From Pseudomonadota bacterium (lineage in GTDB: Bacteria > Pseudomonadota > Gammaproteobacteria > Burkholderiales > Burkholderiaceae_D), in the NCBI GenBank assembly GCA_023416415.1, contig JAEZHR010000253.1, forward strand, positions 1-19,458: 19,458 nt of DNA, written 5' to 3'. Below are positions 1 through 7,358 of the stretch, piece after piece. The notes beneath the pieces were generated by a model. It saw only the letters and a list, made by a program, of their open reading frames with translations, was not told where the DNA came from and ran no database searches. The stretch's first letter is position 1. Each line of letters opens with the position of its first letter. Both the position numbers and the translations under genes were made by a program.

Positions 1-310
1 CACACGAGCCGTAAAAGCAAGAAGCCTCGCGTCACGCTGCCCCCTCTTATAACTTGCTCACTTCTTATTGACAATGGCCAAACCTCGGGCTTGTCAATGC
101 ATCCCATTGTTCCTGCAATAATTATAAAAGTCAAGGAAGTTTGGTCCAGCCTTTTGATTTATTGCAAACCCTGTTTTTGGGCCCGATTCTTGAATTCGGA
201 CAGGCCAGCATCATCTGCGAATCGAGCGGAAACGGCGTAATATCGGTATGGAGAATTTACGCCCCATTCTTCCACTCATAGGCACGAGCCGCGGCAACAT
301 ATATAGATGT
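1..310. other. Intergenic region upstream of clpS
   Basis: No gene can be supported here. The stretch is visibly richer in A and T than the rest of the window. It contains an 8-bp perfect inverted repeat (positions 67-74 and 91-98) and AT-rich blocks around 117-130 that could be -10 elements, but I could not pair any of them with a well-spaced -35. One plus-strand frame is open from base 1 to a stop at 238-240, but it has no convincing start, ribosome binding site or recognisable protein character. An in-frame ATG at 248 would add 21 residues to ClpS; I treat that as an over-extension. Confidence 0.6.
67..98. repeat. Inverted repeat upstream of clpS
   Basis: ATTGACAA (67-74) and TTGTCAAT (91-98) are exact reverse complements separated by 16 bases. 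GCC and GGC just inside the arms could extend the pairing with a small bulge. There is no T-run after it, so it is not a standard intrinsic terminator. The left arm contains TTGACA, the -35 consensus, so the repeat could be an operator over a promoter or an RNA hairpin. Function is not shown by the sequence. Confidence 0.4.
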
Positions 311-619
311 ATGGAAACCCAGCATGACAACGGTACGGTGCTCGCGAGGCAGGAGCAGAAGCTCAAACCGCCGCCCATGTACCAGGTTTTGCTCCTGAAC
401 GACGATTACACTCCCATGGAGTTTGTGGTGGCAATACTCCAAGAGTATTTCAACAAGGATCGGGAAACGGCAACCCAGATCATGCTCAAGGTCCATCGCG
501 ACGGGAAAGGCATGTGTGGCGTCTATCCCAAGGACATCGCGTCCACTAAAGTAGAATTGGTTTTAACCCACGCCAGAAAGGCAGGACATCCCCTGCAGTG
601 CGTGATGGAGGAAGCATGA
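311..619 (+). CDS. clpS: ATP-dependent Clp protease adaptor ClpS
   Basis: ClpS binds proteins with destabilising N-terminal residues (Leu, Phe, Tyr, Trp) and delivers them to ClpA for degradation by ClpAP in the cytoplasm. The 102-residue product has a short flexible N-terminus followed by the conserved core. Residues N30, D31, D32 and M36 in the LLNDDYTPM segment and H62 in KVHRDGKG correspond to the known N-degron pocket. I chose ATG 311 because the family usually starts a few residues before the conserved Gln/Lys/Pro-rich lead-in and is about 100 residues long. The in-frame ATG at 248 would give 123 residues with an unusual extension. Neither start has a good Shine-Dalgarno sequence, so the choice rests on family length. 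The stop overlaps the clpA start (ATGA), which indicates translational coupling. Confidence 0.95.
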   Translation: METQHDNGTVLARQEQKLKPPPMYQVLLLNDDYTPMEFVVAILQEYFNKDRETATQIMLKVHRDGKGMCGVYPKDIASTKVELVLTHARKAGHPLQCVMEEA

Positions 620-2916
620 TTGCGCAGGAATTGGAAGTCAGTTTGCACATGGCCTTTGTCGAGGCCCGCCAAGCGCGCCACGAGTTCATTACCGTCGAGC
701 ACTTGTTGCTCGCGTTACTGGACAATCCGTCGGCCGCCGATGTGCTGCGCGCATGCGCGGTCAATATCGAGGACCTGCGCAAGACCCTGACAAATTTCAT
801 TAATGACAACACGCCGACAGTACCCGGTACCGGCGAGGTGGACACACAGCCTACCCTCGGATTTCAGCGCGTAATCCAGCGTGCAATCATGCACGTGCAG
901 TCGGCTTCGAACGGCAAGAAGGAAGTCACTGGCGCGAACGTGCTGGTGGCCATCTTCGGTGAGAAGGACTCTCATGCAGTTTATTACCTGCATCAGCAGG
1001 GCGTGACCCGGCTTGACGTGGTGAACTACATCTCGCACGGCGCGCGCAAGGACCAGCAGGCGGAAATGCCGAAGGCGCCGGAAGGCTCGGAGGAAGCCCA
1101 AGCCGAAGGGCAGCAGAAGGAAAGTCCGCTCGACCAGTTCACGCAGAATCTGAACAAGATGGCGGCTGAGGGCAAGATCGATCCATTGATCGGACGCGAG
1201 CAGGAAGTCGAGCGCGTGATTCAGACTTTGTGCCGGCGTCGCAAGAATAATCCGCTCCTGGTTGGAGAGGCTGGCGTGGGCAAGACCGCGATCGCCGAAG
1301 GCTTGGCCTGGCGCGTGACGCAAGGTGACGTGCCGGAGGTGCTGCAGAATGCAGTCGTTTATTCGCTCGACATGGGCGCACTCCTGGCGGGCACCAAGTA
1401 CCGCGGCGGTTTTGAGCAGCGCCTGAAAGCTGTGCTCAAGCAGCTACGCGAGAACCCGAGTGCAATCCTGTTCATCGACGAGATTCACACGATCATCGGT
1501 GCCGGTTCCGCCTCGGGCGGCACGCTTGATGCCTCGAATCTGCTCAAGCCGGCGCTGTCATCCGGACAACTGCGTTGCATCGGTGCGACCACGTATACCG
1601 AGTTCCGCGGCGTGTTCGAGAAGGATCATGCGTTGTCGCGGCGCTTCCAGAAGATCGATGTCAACGAACCGACCGTGGAGCAGACGGTGCAGATCCTGCG
1701 CGGCTTGAAATCCCGCTTTGAGGAACACCACGGCGTCAAGTACTCGGCTCTGGCCCTCACCACGGCTGCTGAGCTGTCGGCACGTTTCATCAATGATCGT
1801 CATCTGCCAGACAAGGCCATCGACGTAATTGACGAGGCTGGCGCGGCACAACGAATCCTTCCCAAGTCGAAGCAGAAGAAAACCATTGGCAAGTCCGAGA
1901 TCGAGGACATCATTTCGAAGATTGCGCGCATTCCTCCGCAATCGGTCAACCAGGACGATCGCGCCAAGCTGCAGACGATCGATCGCGACTTGAAGAATGT
2001 GGTGTTTGGCCAGGATCCGGCGATCGAGGCGCTGGGTGCTGCCATCAAAATGGCCCGCGCAGGCTTGGGCAAGATGGACAAGCCGATCGGTTCCTTTCTG
2101 TTCTCCGGTCCCACCGGCGTGGGCAAGACCGAGGTGGCCAAACAGCTTGCCTTCATCCTTGGCATCGAGCTGATCCGCTTCGACATGTCGGAATATATGG
2201 AGCGGCATGCGGTGTCGCGTCTGATCGGCGCGCCGCCGGGCTATGTCGGCTATGACCAGGGCGGTTTGCTGACCGAGGCGATCACGAAAAAGCCGCATGC
2301 AGTGTTGTTGCTTGACGAAATCGAAAAGGCCCATCCGGACATCTTCAACATCCTGCTACAGGTGATGGACCATGGTACGCTGACCGATAACAACGGTCGC
2401 AAGGCCGACTTCCGCAACGTGATCATCATCATGACCACGAACGCGGGAGCGGAGGCCTTGCAGAAGCGTTCGATCGGCTTCACCGAGAAGAAGGAGGCCG
2501 GCGATGAGATGGCCGAAATCAAGCGCATGTTTACGCCGGAATTTCGCAATCGGCTGGACGCAATCATCAGCTTCAAGGCGCTGGACGAGGAAATCATCCT
2601 CCGCGTGGTCGACAAGTTCCTGATGCAACTGGAAGAGCAGCTCCACGAGAAGAAGGTTGACGCCATCTTCACGGACAAGTTGCGCCGCTTCCTGGGGCAA
2701 AAGGGCTTTGACCCGCTGATGGGCGCGCGGCCGATGTCGCGCCTGATCCAGGACATGATCCGCAAGGCACTGGCCGACGAGTTGTTGTTCGGCCGCCTAG
2801 TCTCCGGTGGCAAGGTGACGGTGGATCTGGACGACAAGGACCAGATCAAGCTCGAATTCGCCGAAGGCGACGTGGCGCCGCCGCCGGCACCAGAAGAAAC
2901 GCTGGAAGTCGAGTAG
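616..2916 (+). CDS. clpA: ATP-dependent Clp protease ATP-binding subunit ClpA
   Basis: ClpA is the hexameric AAA+ unfoldase that threads substrates into the ClpP peptidase. The 766-residue product has a Clp N-domain (about residues 1-140), a charged Glu/Gln-rich linker, and two AAA+ modules. Walker A1 is GEAGVGKT (217-224), with Walker B FIDEIH near 286-291. Walker A2 is GPTGVGKT (498-505), with Walker B LLLDEIEKA near 564-572. The ClpP-docking IGF tripeptide is at about 620-622. There is no inserted coiled-coil M domain, which separates it from ClpB and ClpC. The start at 616 has a GGAGG ribosome site at 607-611 and overlaps the clpS stop; the longer in-frame start at 598 would lie inside clpS. 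The tail ends in a Pro/Glu-rich acidic segment. clpP is not in the window. Confidence 0.97.
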   Translation: MIAQELEVSLHMAFVEARQARHEFITVEHLLLALLDNPSAADVLRACAVNIEDLRKTLTNFINDNTPTVPGTGEVDTQPTLGFQRVIQRAIMHVQSASNGKKEVTGANVLVAIFGEKDSHAVYYLHQQGVTRLDVVNYISHGARKDQQAEMPKAPEGSEEAQAEGQQKESPLDQFTQNLNKMAAEGKIDPLIGREQEVERVIQTLCRRRKNNPLLVGEAGVGKTAIAEGLAWRVTQGDVPEVLQNAVVYSLDMGALLAGTKYRGGFEQRLKAVLKQLRENPSAILFIDEIHTIIGAGSASGGTLDASNLLKPALSSGQLRCIGATTYTEFRGVFEKDHALSRRFQKIDVNEPTVEQTVQILRGLKSRFEEHHGVKYSALALTTAAELSARFINDRHLPDKAIDVIDEAGAAQRILPKSKQKKTIGKSEIEDIISKIARIPPQSVNQDDRAKLQTIDRDLKNVVFGQDPAIEALGAAIKMARAGLGKMDKPIGSFLFSGPTGVGKTEVAKQLAFILGIELIRFDMSEYMERHAVSRLIGAPPGYVGYDQGGLLTEAITKKPHAVLLLDEIEKAHPDIFNILLQVMDHGTLTDNNGRKADFRNVIIIMTTNAGAEALQKRSIGFTEKKEAGDEMAEIKRMFTPEFRNRLDAIISFKALDEEIILRVVDKFLMQLEEQLHEKKVDAIFTDKLRRFLGQKGFDPLMGARPMSRLIQDMIRKALADELLFGRLVSGGKVTVDLDDKDQIKLEFAEGDVAPPPAPEETLEVE

Positions 2917-2935
2917 GCGCGGGATGCAATTCAGG

Positions 2936-2973
2936 AGCCCGGATGGCCGTGAGGCCTCCGGGCTGCTTTTTTT
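2936..2973 (+). terminator. Intrinsic terminator of clpS-clpA
   Basis: AGCCCGGA (2936-2943) pairs perfectly with TCCGGGCT (2957-2964). An inner GGCC-GTGA-GGCC stem stacks inside it with one bulged T. The hairpin is followed by GC and then seven T residues (2967-2973). It begins 20 bases after the clpA stop and sits just before the convergent end of pyrD. No matching T-run exists on the minus-strand side, so it should act mainly on clpA transcripts. Confidence 0.92.
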
Positions 2974-2988
2974 GATGAGGCAGATGAA

Positions 2989-4044
2989 TTAAGGTGCCTT
3001 GCGCAACGCGTCAGCGCACTCCCGGACCAATGATGTGCCCTTGTAGACGAGACCGCTATAGAGCTGCACGAGGGATGCTCCCGCTGCCATCTTCTCGCGA
3101 GCATCCTCACCTGACAGGATGCCGCCTACGCCGATGATGGGCAGGTCGTCGCCCAGTTCGACCTTCAGTTTGCGAATCACCTGATTCGAGAGCGCGAATA
3201 CGGGGGCGCCCGATAGTCCGCCAGTCTCCTGAGCGTGCGGCAAGCCGACAACGGCTTCGCGCGTGATTGTGGTATTGGTCGCAATGACTGCGTCGATACG
3301 ATGGCGCAAGAGCGCGTCGGCCACGTTCTTGATTTGTTCATCGTCTACATCAGGAGCAATCTTCAGCGCCAGTGGCACGTAGCGGCCGTGCTGATCCGCC
3401 AGGCGTGCCTGTGCTGCTTTCAGTTGGTTTAGCAGGCCGTCGAGCTCGGATGCGCCCTGCAGTTGGCGCAGGTTTTTCGTATTGGGCGAGGACACGTTGA
3501 TCGTGACGTAGCTGGCATACGGATAGACCCTTTCGAGGCAATACAGGTAATCGTCCAAAGCACGCTCGATTGGTGTGTCGGCATTCTTGCCGATGTTTAA
3601 TCCCAGCACGCCTTGCCTGTCCTGGTAATACTTCGATGCCCGCACATTGGCGACGAAGGCATCCACCCCGCCGTTGTTGAATCCGAAGCGATTGATGATC
3701 GCGTGCGCGCGGGGCAGTCTGAACATGCGCGGCTTGGGATTGCCGGGCTGTGGGCGAGGTGTGACAGTGCCGATCTCGATGAAACCGAAACCGAGCGCAG
3801 CAAGGCCGTCGATGTATGCGCCGTCCTTGTCTAGTCCGGCAGCAAGACCGACCGGATTCGCAAAGTTCAAGCTCATGACTACACGCGGGTCGGGCTGCGG
3901 GCGCGGCAGGAGTCGGGTCAGGCCGGCATCATCGGCGCGCTTCAGGGCAGCCAGGGTGAAATTGTGTGCAGTTTCCGGATCGAGTGAGAACAGCAGCGGA
4001 CGCGCGAGCGCGTACAGAAGGGCGTCGGACATGAATCGTGGCAT
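2989..4044 (-). CDS. pyrD: Dihydroorotate dehydrogenase (quinone), class 2
   Basis: This enzyme oxidises dihydroorotate to orotate in pyrimidine synthesis, passing electrons through FMN to the quinone pool at the inner face of the membrane. The 351-residue product has the class 2 layout: an N-terminal amphipathic helix region (about 5-45), then the TIM barrel. Visible signatures are NPVGLAAGLDKDG (63-75), GTVTPRPQPGNP (92-103), FGFNNGG (120-126), INVSSPNTKNLR (182-193) with the catalytic serine, NTTITR (257-262), and GVGGILSGEDA (305-315) for FMN phosphate binding. A second in-frame ATG at 4032 (MSDALLY) is an equally possible start; neither has a strong ribosome site. An inverted repeat overlaps the upstream start. 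The gene is the last of the minus-strand run and converges on clpA. Confidence 0.96.
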   Translation of the reverse strand: MPRFMSDALLYALARPLLFSLDPETAHNFTLAALKRADDAGLTRLLPRPQPDPRVVMSLNFANPVGLAAGLDKDGAYIDGLAALGFGFIEIGTVTPRPQPGNPKPRMFRLPRAHAIINRFGFNNGGVDAFVANVRASKYYQDRQGVLGLNIGKNADTPIERALDDYLYCLERVYPYASYVTINVSSPNTKNLRQLQGASELDGLLNQLKAAQARLADQHGRYVPLALKIAPDVDDEQIKNVADALLRHRIDAVIATNTTITREAVVGLPHAQETGGLSGAPVFALSNQVIRKLKVELGDDLPIIGVGGILSGEDAREKMAAGASLVQLYSGLVYKGTSLVRECADALRKAP

Positions 4045-4060
4045 CTGGCGCCGCCAGATG
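4042..4060 (-). repeat. Perfect inverted repeat overlapping the pyrD start
   Basis: CATCTGGCG (4042-4050) and CGCCAGATG (4052-4060) are exact reverse complements around one central base. On the pyrD transcript this could fold as an 8-bp stem with a 3-base loop, with the ATG at 4044-4042 in the 3' arm. If translation starts at 4032 instead, the hairpin lies entirely in the leader. It could be an RNA hairpin or a protein site; nothing in the sequence decides. Confidence 0.5.
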
Positions 4061-4121
4061 GCGGCAGAGGCGGTATTTTAACCTCCGGAAGCAACGCGTC
4101 TGCAGCGAGACAGAGCCAATC

Positions 4122-4850
4122 TCAGGGCTTCCAGGGAGTCCAGGACCCTTGGCGAAATGCCTCCAGCGGGTGAAAGCGCGCTTTGTACGCCATCTTGCCA
4201 CTGTTGCGGATCCAGTAGCCGAGGTACAGATGGGGCATGTTTAGGCGACGTGCCTGATCGATCTGCCAAAGGATGTTGTAGGTGCCGAACGATGCGCCGG
4301 GAAGATCCGGATCATAGAAAGTGTAAACCGAGGACAGGCCGTCCGACAGCACGTCAATGATGCTGACCATGCGTAACGTGCCGTCGGGTTCGCGGAATTC
4401 GACCAGGCGCGTGTTGACCTTGCTTTGCAGGAGGAATTGGGCGTACTGATCGCGGCTGTCCTGGTCCATGCCGCCTCCGGCATGGCGTCGCGACTGGTAG
4501 CGCAGGTACAGCGCGTAATGCTCCGGCATGTAGGCAAGGGTTGTTACCCAGGTCGCCAGGCTGGAGTGACGCTTCCAAGCGCGGCGCTGGCTGCGGTCAG
4601 GCGTGAAATCCTCGACCTTGATGCGAACCGGCACGCAGGCCTGGCATCCGTCGCAGTAAGGTCGGTAAGTAAAGATGCCGCTGCGCCGAAAACCGCTTCT
4701 GACTAACTCGCTGTAGAGATCGGCATTGATCAGGTGAGACGGTGTCGCCACTTGCGAGCGCGCCTGACGCCCCTCCAAGTAGCTACAAGGGTAGGGCGCA
4801 GTTGCATAGAACTGAAGTGCCGAGAACGGCAGGTCTTTTAGATGTGTCAT
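4122..4850 (-). CDS. bpt: Aspartate/glutamate leucyltransferase (bacterial Ate-like)
   Basis: This family resembles the eukaryotic arginyl-tRNA-protein transferase, but the characterised bacterial Bpt transfers leucine from Leu-tRNA to N-terminal Asp or Glu, creating a ClpS-recognised degron. The 242-residue product has the N-terminal cysteine region (C22 in PCSYLEG, and the C66-x2-C69-x2-C72 cluster in YCDGCQACVPVR) and the C-terminal ATE domain with SSVYTFYDPDLP (173-184), LYLGYWI (208-214) and KMAYKARFHPLE (219-230). It lies 46 bases downstream of aat on the same strand. The ribosome site is weak. The specificity for leucine rather than arginine is inferred from family and context. Confidence 0.94.
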   Translation of the reverse strand: MTHLKDLPFSALQFYATAPYPCSYLEGRQARSQVATPSHLINADLYSELVRSGFRRSGIFTYRPYCDGCQACVPVRIKVEDFTPDRSQRRAWKRHSSLATWVTTLAYMPEHYALYLRYQSRRHAGGGMDQDSRDQYAQFLLQSKVNTRLVEFREPDGTLRMVSIIDVLSDGLSSVYTFYDPDLPGASFGTYNILWQIDQARRLNMPHLYLGYWIRNSGKMAYKARFHPLEAFRQGSWTPWKP

Positions 4851-4896
4851 GGACGAATCGGATGCATCACATCAGCTCGACTACTTTACACCTCAG

Positions 4897-5643
4897 TCAG
4901 GTGGCGGAACACTCCGAATCGCGGAATGGCGACGGCCTCCAGGCGAGAATCGGCGGCAGGTTCACGGCTCGTCGGAGATGGGCGATGAACTGCGTGCGGG
5001 GGATTGGCGTCGCCCCAAGGGATGTCAAGTGCGCTGTTTCCTGCTGACAGTCAATCAGCTCGACACCACGCTCCAGCAGGAAACGTACCAGGTAGGCGAG
5101 TGCGATCTTTGAAGCGTCGCGTTCGCGCGCAAACATAGATTCGCCATAGAACATGCGGCCGATTGCAACACCATACGCCCCGCCGACCAGTTTGCCATCA
5201 TGCCAGAGCTCGGACGAGTGGGCGTAGCCCATGTGGTGCAGGCCGGTATAACCGGCGACGATCTCTTCTGAAATCCAGGTTCCAGCGCCATCGGCGCGTG
5301 GCGCTGCGCACGCGCGCATTACGTCTTCGAACGCGCTGTCGAAGCGCACCTGCCAGGCGCCATCGCTGCTGTCCATGCTGCGCTGAACCTTCCTGATTGA
5401 CTTCTTGAGACTGTGCGAGATGACAAAGCGATCGGGTCGCAGGACCATGCGCGGATCGGTGCTCCACCAGAGGATGGGCTGTCCTTCCGAAAACCAGGGA
5501 AAGATGCCGTTCCGGTAAGCGTCGAGCAAACGTTGCGGCGACAGGTTCGCGCCAGCTGCCAGCAATCCCGGCGCGCCGTCGTCTTCGGTCAGCGCATGGT
5601 GGACATCGGGGAAAGGCGTATCGGGGTCAAGCCAAGGGATCAT
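4897..5643 (-). CDS. aat: Leucyl/phenylalanyl-tRNA--protein transferase
   Basis: Aat moves Leu or Phe from aminoacyl-tRNA onto proteins with N-terminal Lys or Arg, making them ClpS substrates. The 248-residue product is of normal length. It carries the family blocks GLLAAGANLSPQRLLDAYR (26-44), NGIFPWF (45-51), WWSTDPRMVL (59-68), TWISEEIVAGYTGLHHMGYA (122-141), SSELW (143-147), GRMFYGESMFARERDASKIAL (162-182), IDCQ (197-200) and the His-Leu-Thr-Ser-Leu-Gly motif at 205-210. The start codon overlaps the stop of the upstream NUDIX gene (ATGA), which suggests translational coupling. Its neighbours bpt, clpS and clpA serve the same pathway. Confidence 0.97.
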   Translation of the reverse strand: MIPWLDPDTPFPDVHHALTEDDGAPGLLAAGANLSPQRLLDAYRNGIFPWFSEGQPILWWSTDPRMVLRPDRFVISHSLKKSIRKVQRSMDSSDGAWQVRFDSAFEDVMRACAAPRADGAGTWISEEIVAGYTGLHHMGYAHSSELWHDGKLVGGAYGVAIGRMFYGESMFARERDASKIALAYLVRFLLERGVELIDCQQETAHLTSLGATPIPRTQFIAHLRRAVNLPPILAWRPSPFRDSECSAT

Positions 5644-6209
5644 CCGCGCATCGGCCTGATGAGATCCAGCGTATGCAACGCGAATCCCGCACCCGTCTCT
5701 CGCGCGCGCGCCAGGTCGGCGAAGAAAAATTTCAGGGTGTGGTGCACAGTTGGGAAGGCAATGTCCTGCCAGGGGATTTCGTGCTCCGCGAACAGGCGCA
5801 CGTCCAGGCTTTCGGTGCCGGCCTGGTAGTCGAGGTCGAGCAGGGTGGCGCGATAGAACATGTGGACCTGATGCACATGCGGCACGTTCAGCAGCGAGAA
5901 CAGTTCGTGAAGCTTCACCCGCGCACCCGCTTCCTCCAGAGTTTCACGAGCCGCGGCCTGTGACGTCGTTTCCTCGTTTTCCATAAACCCGGCGGGGAGG
6001 GTCCAGTAGCCCAAGCGCGGTTCGATGGCGCGCTTGCAAAGCAGGACGTGCACTTCATTTCCGTTTTCCCAGACTGGGATTGAGCCGATCACCATCTTGG
6101 GGTTCTGATAGTGAATGGTTCCGCACTGACCGCATACATAACGTGGACGGTTGTCGTCCGGCGGCACCTGCAGCGTGACCTCGTGAGCGCATTGCGGGCA
6201 GTATTTCAT
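5640..6209 (-). CDS. NUDIX hydrolase with N-terminal zinc ribbon
   Basis: NUDIX enzymes cleave nucleoside diphosphates linked to another moiety. The 189-residue protein starts with a zinc-ribbon-like segment (C4-x2-C7 and C26-x2-C29), followed by the NUDIX fold. The NUDIX box is complete: G74-x5-E80-x7-R88-E89-x2-E92-E93-x-G95. Substrate cannot be read from the sequence; ADP-ribose or NADH-type substrates are possible from the family. I chose the ATG at 6209 because the zinc ribbon begins there. The longer in-frame reading up to 6362 runs backwards through the tRNA gene and is not credible. The gene is first in the minus-strand run and overlaps aat by four bases. A weak extended -10 (TG-A-TACACT, bases 6258-6253 on the minus strand) lacks a clear -35. 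Confidence 0.9.
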   Translation of the reverse strand: MKYCPQCAHEVTLQVPPDDNRPRYVCGQCGTIHYQNPKMVIGSIPVWENGNEVHVLLCKRAIEPRLGYWTLPAGFMENEETTSQAAARETLEEAGARVKLHELFSLLNVPHVHQVHMFYRATLLDLDYQAGTESLDVRLFAEHEIPWQDIAFPTVHHTLKFFFADLARARETGAGFALHTLDLIRPMRG

Positions 6210-6282
6210 GAGCGGAAGTCGCGGAGAGCGGTCTGAAAATGGGGGAGCCGAAAGTGTATCACTGCGTCGCGGCCTGCCGGAT

Positions 6283-6311
6283 TTGCATTGCGTGGCCATG
6301 CGCGCTATACT
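6283..6311 (+). promoter_or_regulatory. Promoter of the initiator tRNA gene
   Basis: TTGCAT (6283-6288) and TATACT (6306-6311) are separated by exactly 17 bases, a good fit to sigma70-type promoters. Transcription would begin near 6318, about eight bases before the mature tRNA 5' end, which is normal for a tRNA gene. Confidence 0.75.
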
Positions 6312-6325
6312 TCTTTCTTTCCAGA

Positions 6326-6403
<78 letters not shown>

Positions 6404-6560
6404 GGTCGTAGTTCCTGCGCTTTCCGCCCCTATTAGATTTCAAGAAAAAACGGGCGTCGGGAAGGTTCCAGAGTTGTTCCAGTGGTTTCTAACGGGCTGT
6501 GCCTGCAGCACCTGTCGCTGGTGAAATAATCCGAATTCGTTCATACAAACCCAGACGCAC

Positions 6561-7358
6561 ATGAACACCGGTGAGGCGAAGAAGGTCCTCGAAACTGCGC
6601 TGCTATGCGCGCATGAGCCGTTGTCTGTCAATGACATGCGGAAGCTCTTTGCCGACGACGAGACGCAGGAATCGCTTGGCATGGAGGCCATCAAGGCGCT
6701 ACTGGAAGAGTTGCGTGCTGACTGGGCAGACGGGGGTATTGAGCTGGTTGCGTTAGCGCGTGGCTGGCGGTTTCAGAGCCGGCCGGAGATGAAGATCTAT
6801 CTAGAGCGCTTGAATCCGGAAAAGCCGCCGAAATACACCCGCGCCACCCTGGAGACACTTGCCATCATCGCTTATCGGCAACCCGTCACGCGCGGCGATA
6901 TTGAAGAAATTCGCGGTGTTGCCGTGAACTCCCAGACAATCAAGCTGCTCGAAGAACGGGGCTGGATAGAATCGGTCGGTTACCGTGACGTTCCGGGACG
7001 CCCCGCGCTGTTCGCGACTACGCGACAGTTTCTGGATGATCTGGGCCTGACTTCCTTGGATCAGCTTCCCCCGTTGCAACACTTGGCGCAAGGCGACGTA
7101 CAGGGCGCATCGCTGCCGGAAATGCAGGCGCTGGCGGCAGGCATTCAACGGGAACTGGATGCCATGGATGATGACTCTCCTTCGATACCCGAATCTGCTG
7201 GCGAGGTCCCCGCCTCGGCGGGGGGGCATGACGTTGCCGCTGCCCTGCCCGGCGCGGATTCCGATCACAACGCTGCTGCACATATGCCTGACATGGGCGA
7301 AGTAGCGGCGGATGTACCTACCGACATACTGAACAATGAACCAGCCAAACCGCAATGA
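6561..7358 (+). CDS. scpB: Segregation and condensation protein B
   Basis: ScpB is the dimeric kite-type subunit that works with SMC and the kleisin ScpA to condense and separate chromosomes. The 265-residue product has two winged-helix domains (about 1-85 and 92-170). Recognisable blocks are PEKPPKYTRATLETLAIIAY (86-105), QPVTRGDIEEIRGV (107-120) and GRPALFATT (146-154). The C-terminal tail after about 200 is acidic, rich in Ala, Asp and Pro and probably disordered; it makes the protein longer than minimal ScpB (near 190-200 residues). scpA is not adjacent. The gene starts 158 bases after the tRNA, with no clear promoter or strong ribosome site, so it may be read partly from the tRNA promoter. 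Its last codons overlap the upstream rluB start. Confidence 0.95.
   Translation: MNTGEAKKVLETALLCAHEPLSVNDMRKLFADDETQESLGMEAIKALLEELRADWADGGIELVALARGWRFQSRPEMKIYLERLNPEKPPKYTRATLETLAIIAYRQPVTRGDIEEIRGVAVNSQTIKLLEERGWIESVGYRDVPGRPALFATTRQFLDDLGLTSLDQLPPLQHLAQGDVQGASLPEMQALAAGIQRELDAMDDDSPSIPESAGEVPASAGGHDVAAALPGADSDHNAAAHMPDMGEVAADVPTDILNNEPAKPQ
7208..7223 (+). repeat. GC hairpin in the scpB tail
   Basis: CCCCGC (7208-7213), loop CTCG, GCGGGG (7218-7223) form a perfect 6-bp GC stem inside the coding sequence, followed by more G to make a run of seven G (7220-7226). It lies in the low-complexity tail of scpB, about 110 bases before rluB. There is no T-run. It may be a by-product of codon bias. 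Confidence 0.35.

Noticed and set aside
1..240. Open plus-strand frame running from the window edge to a stop at 238-240
   Set aside because: It has no start, no ribosome site and no recognisable protein character, and lies in AT-rich non-coding-looking DNA. A truncated gene end cannot be fully excluded.
7220..7226. Run of seven G in scpB as a possible phase-variation tract
   Set aside because: Seven G is short for slippage switching, lies in a GC-rich disordered tail, and the frame is intact.
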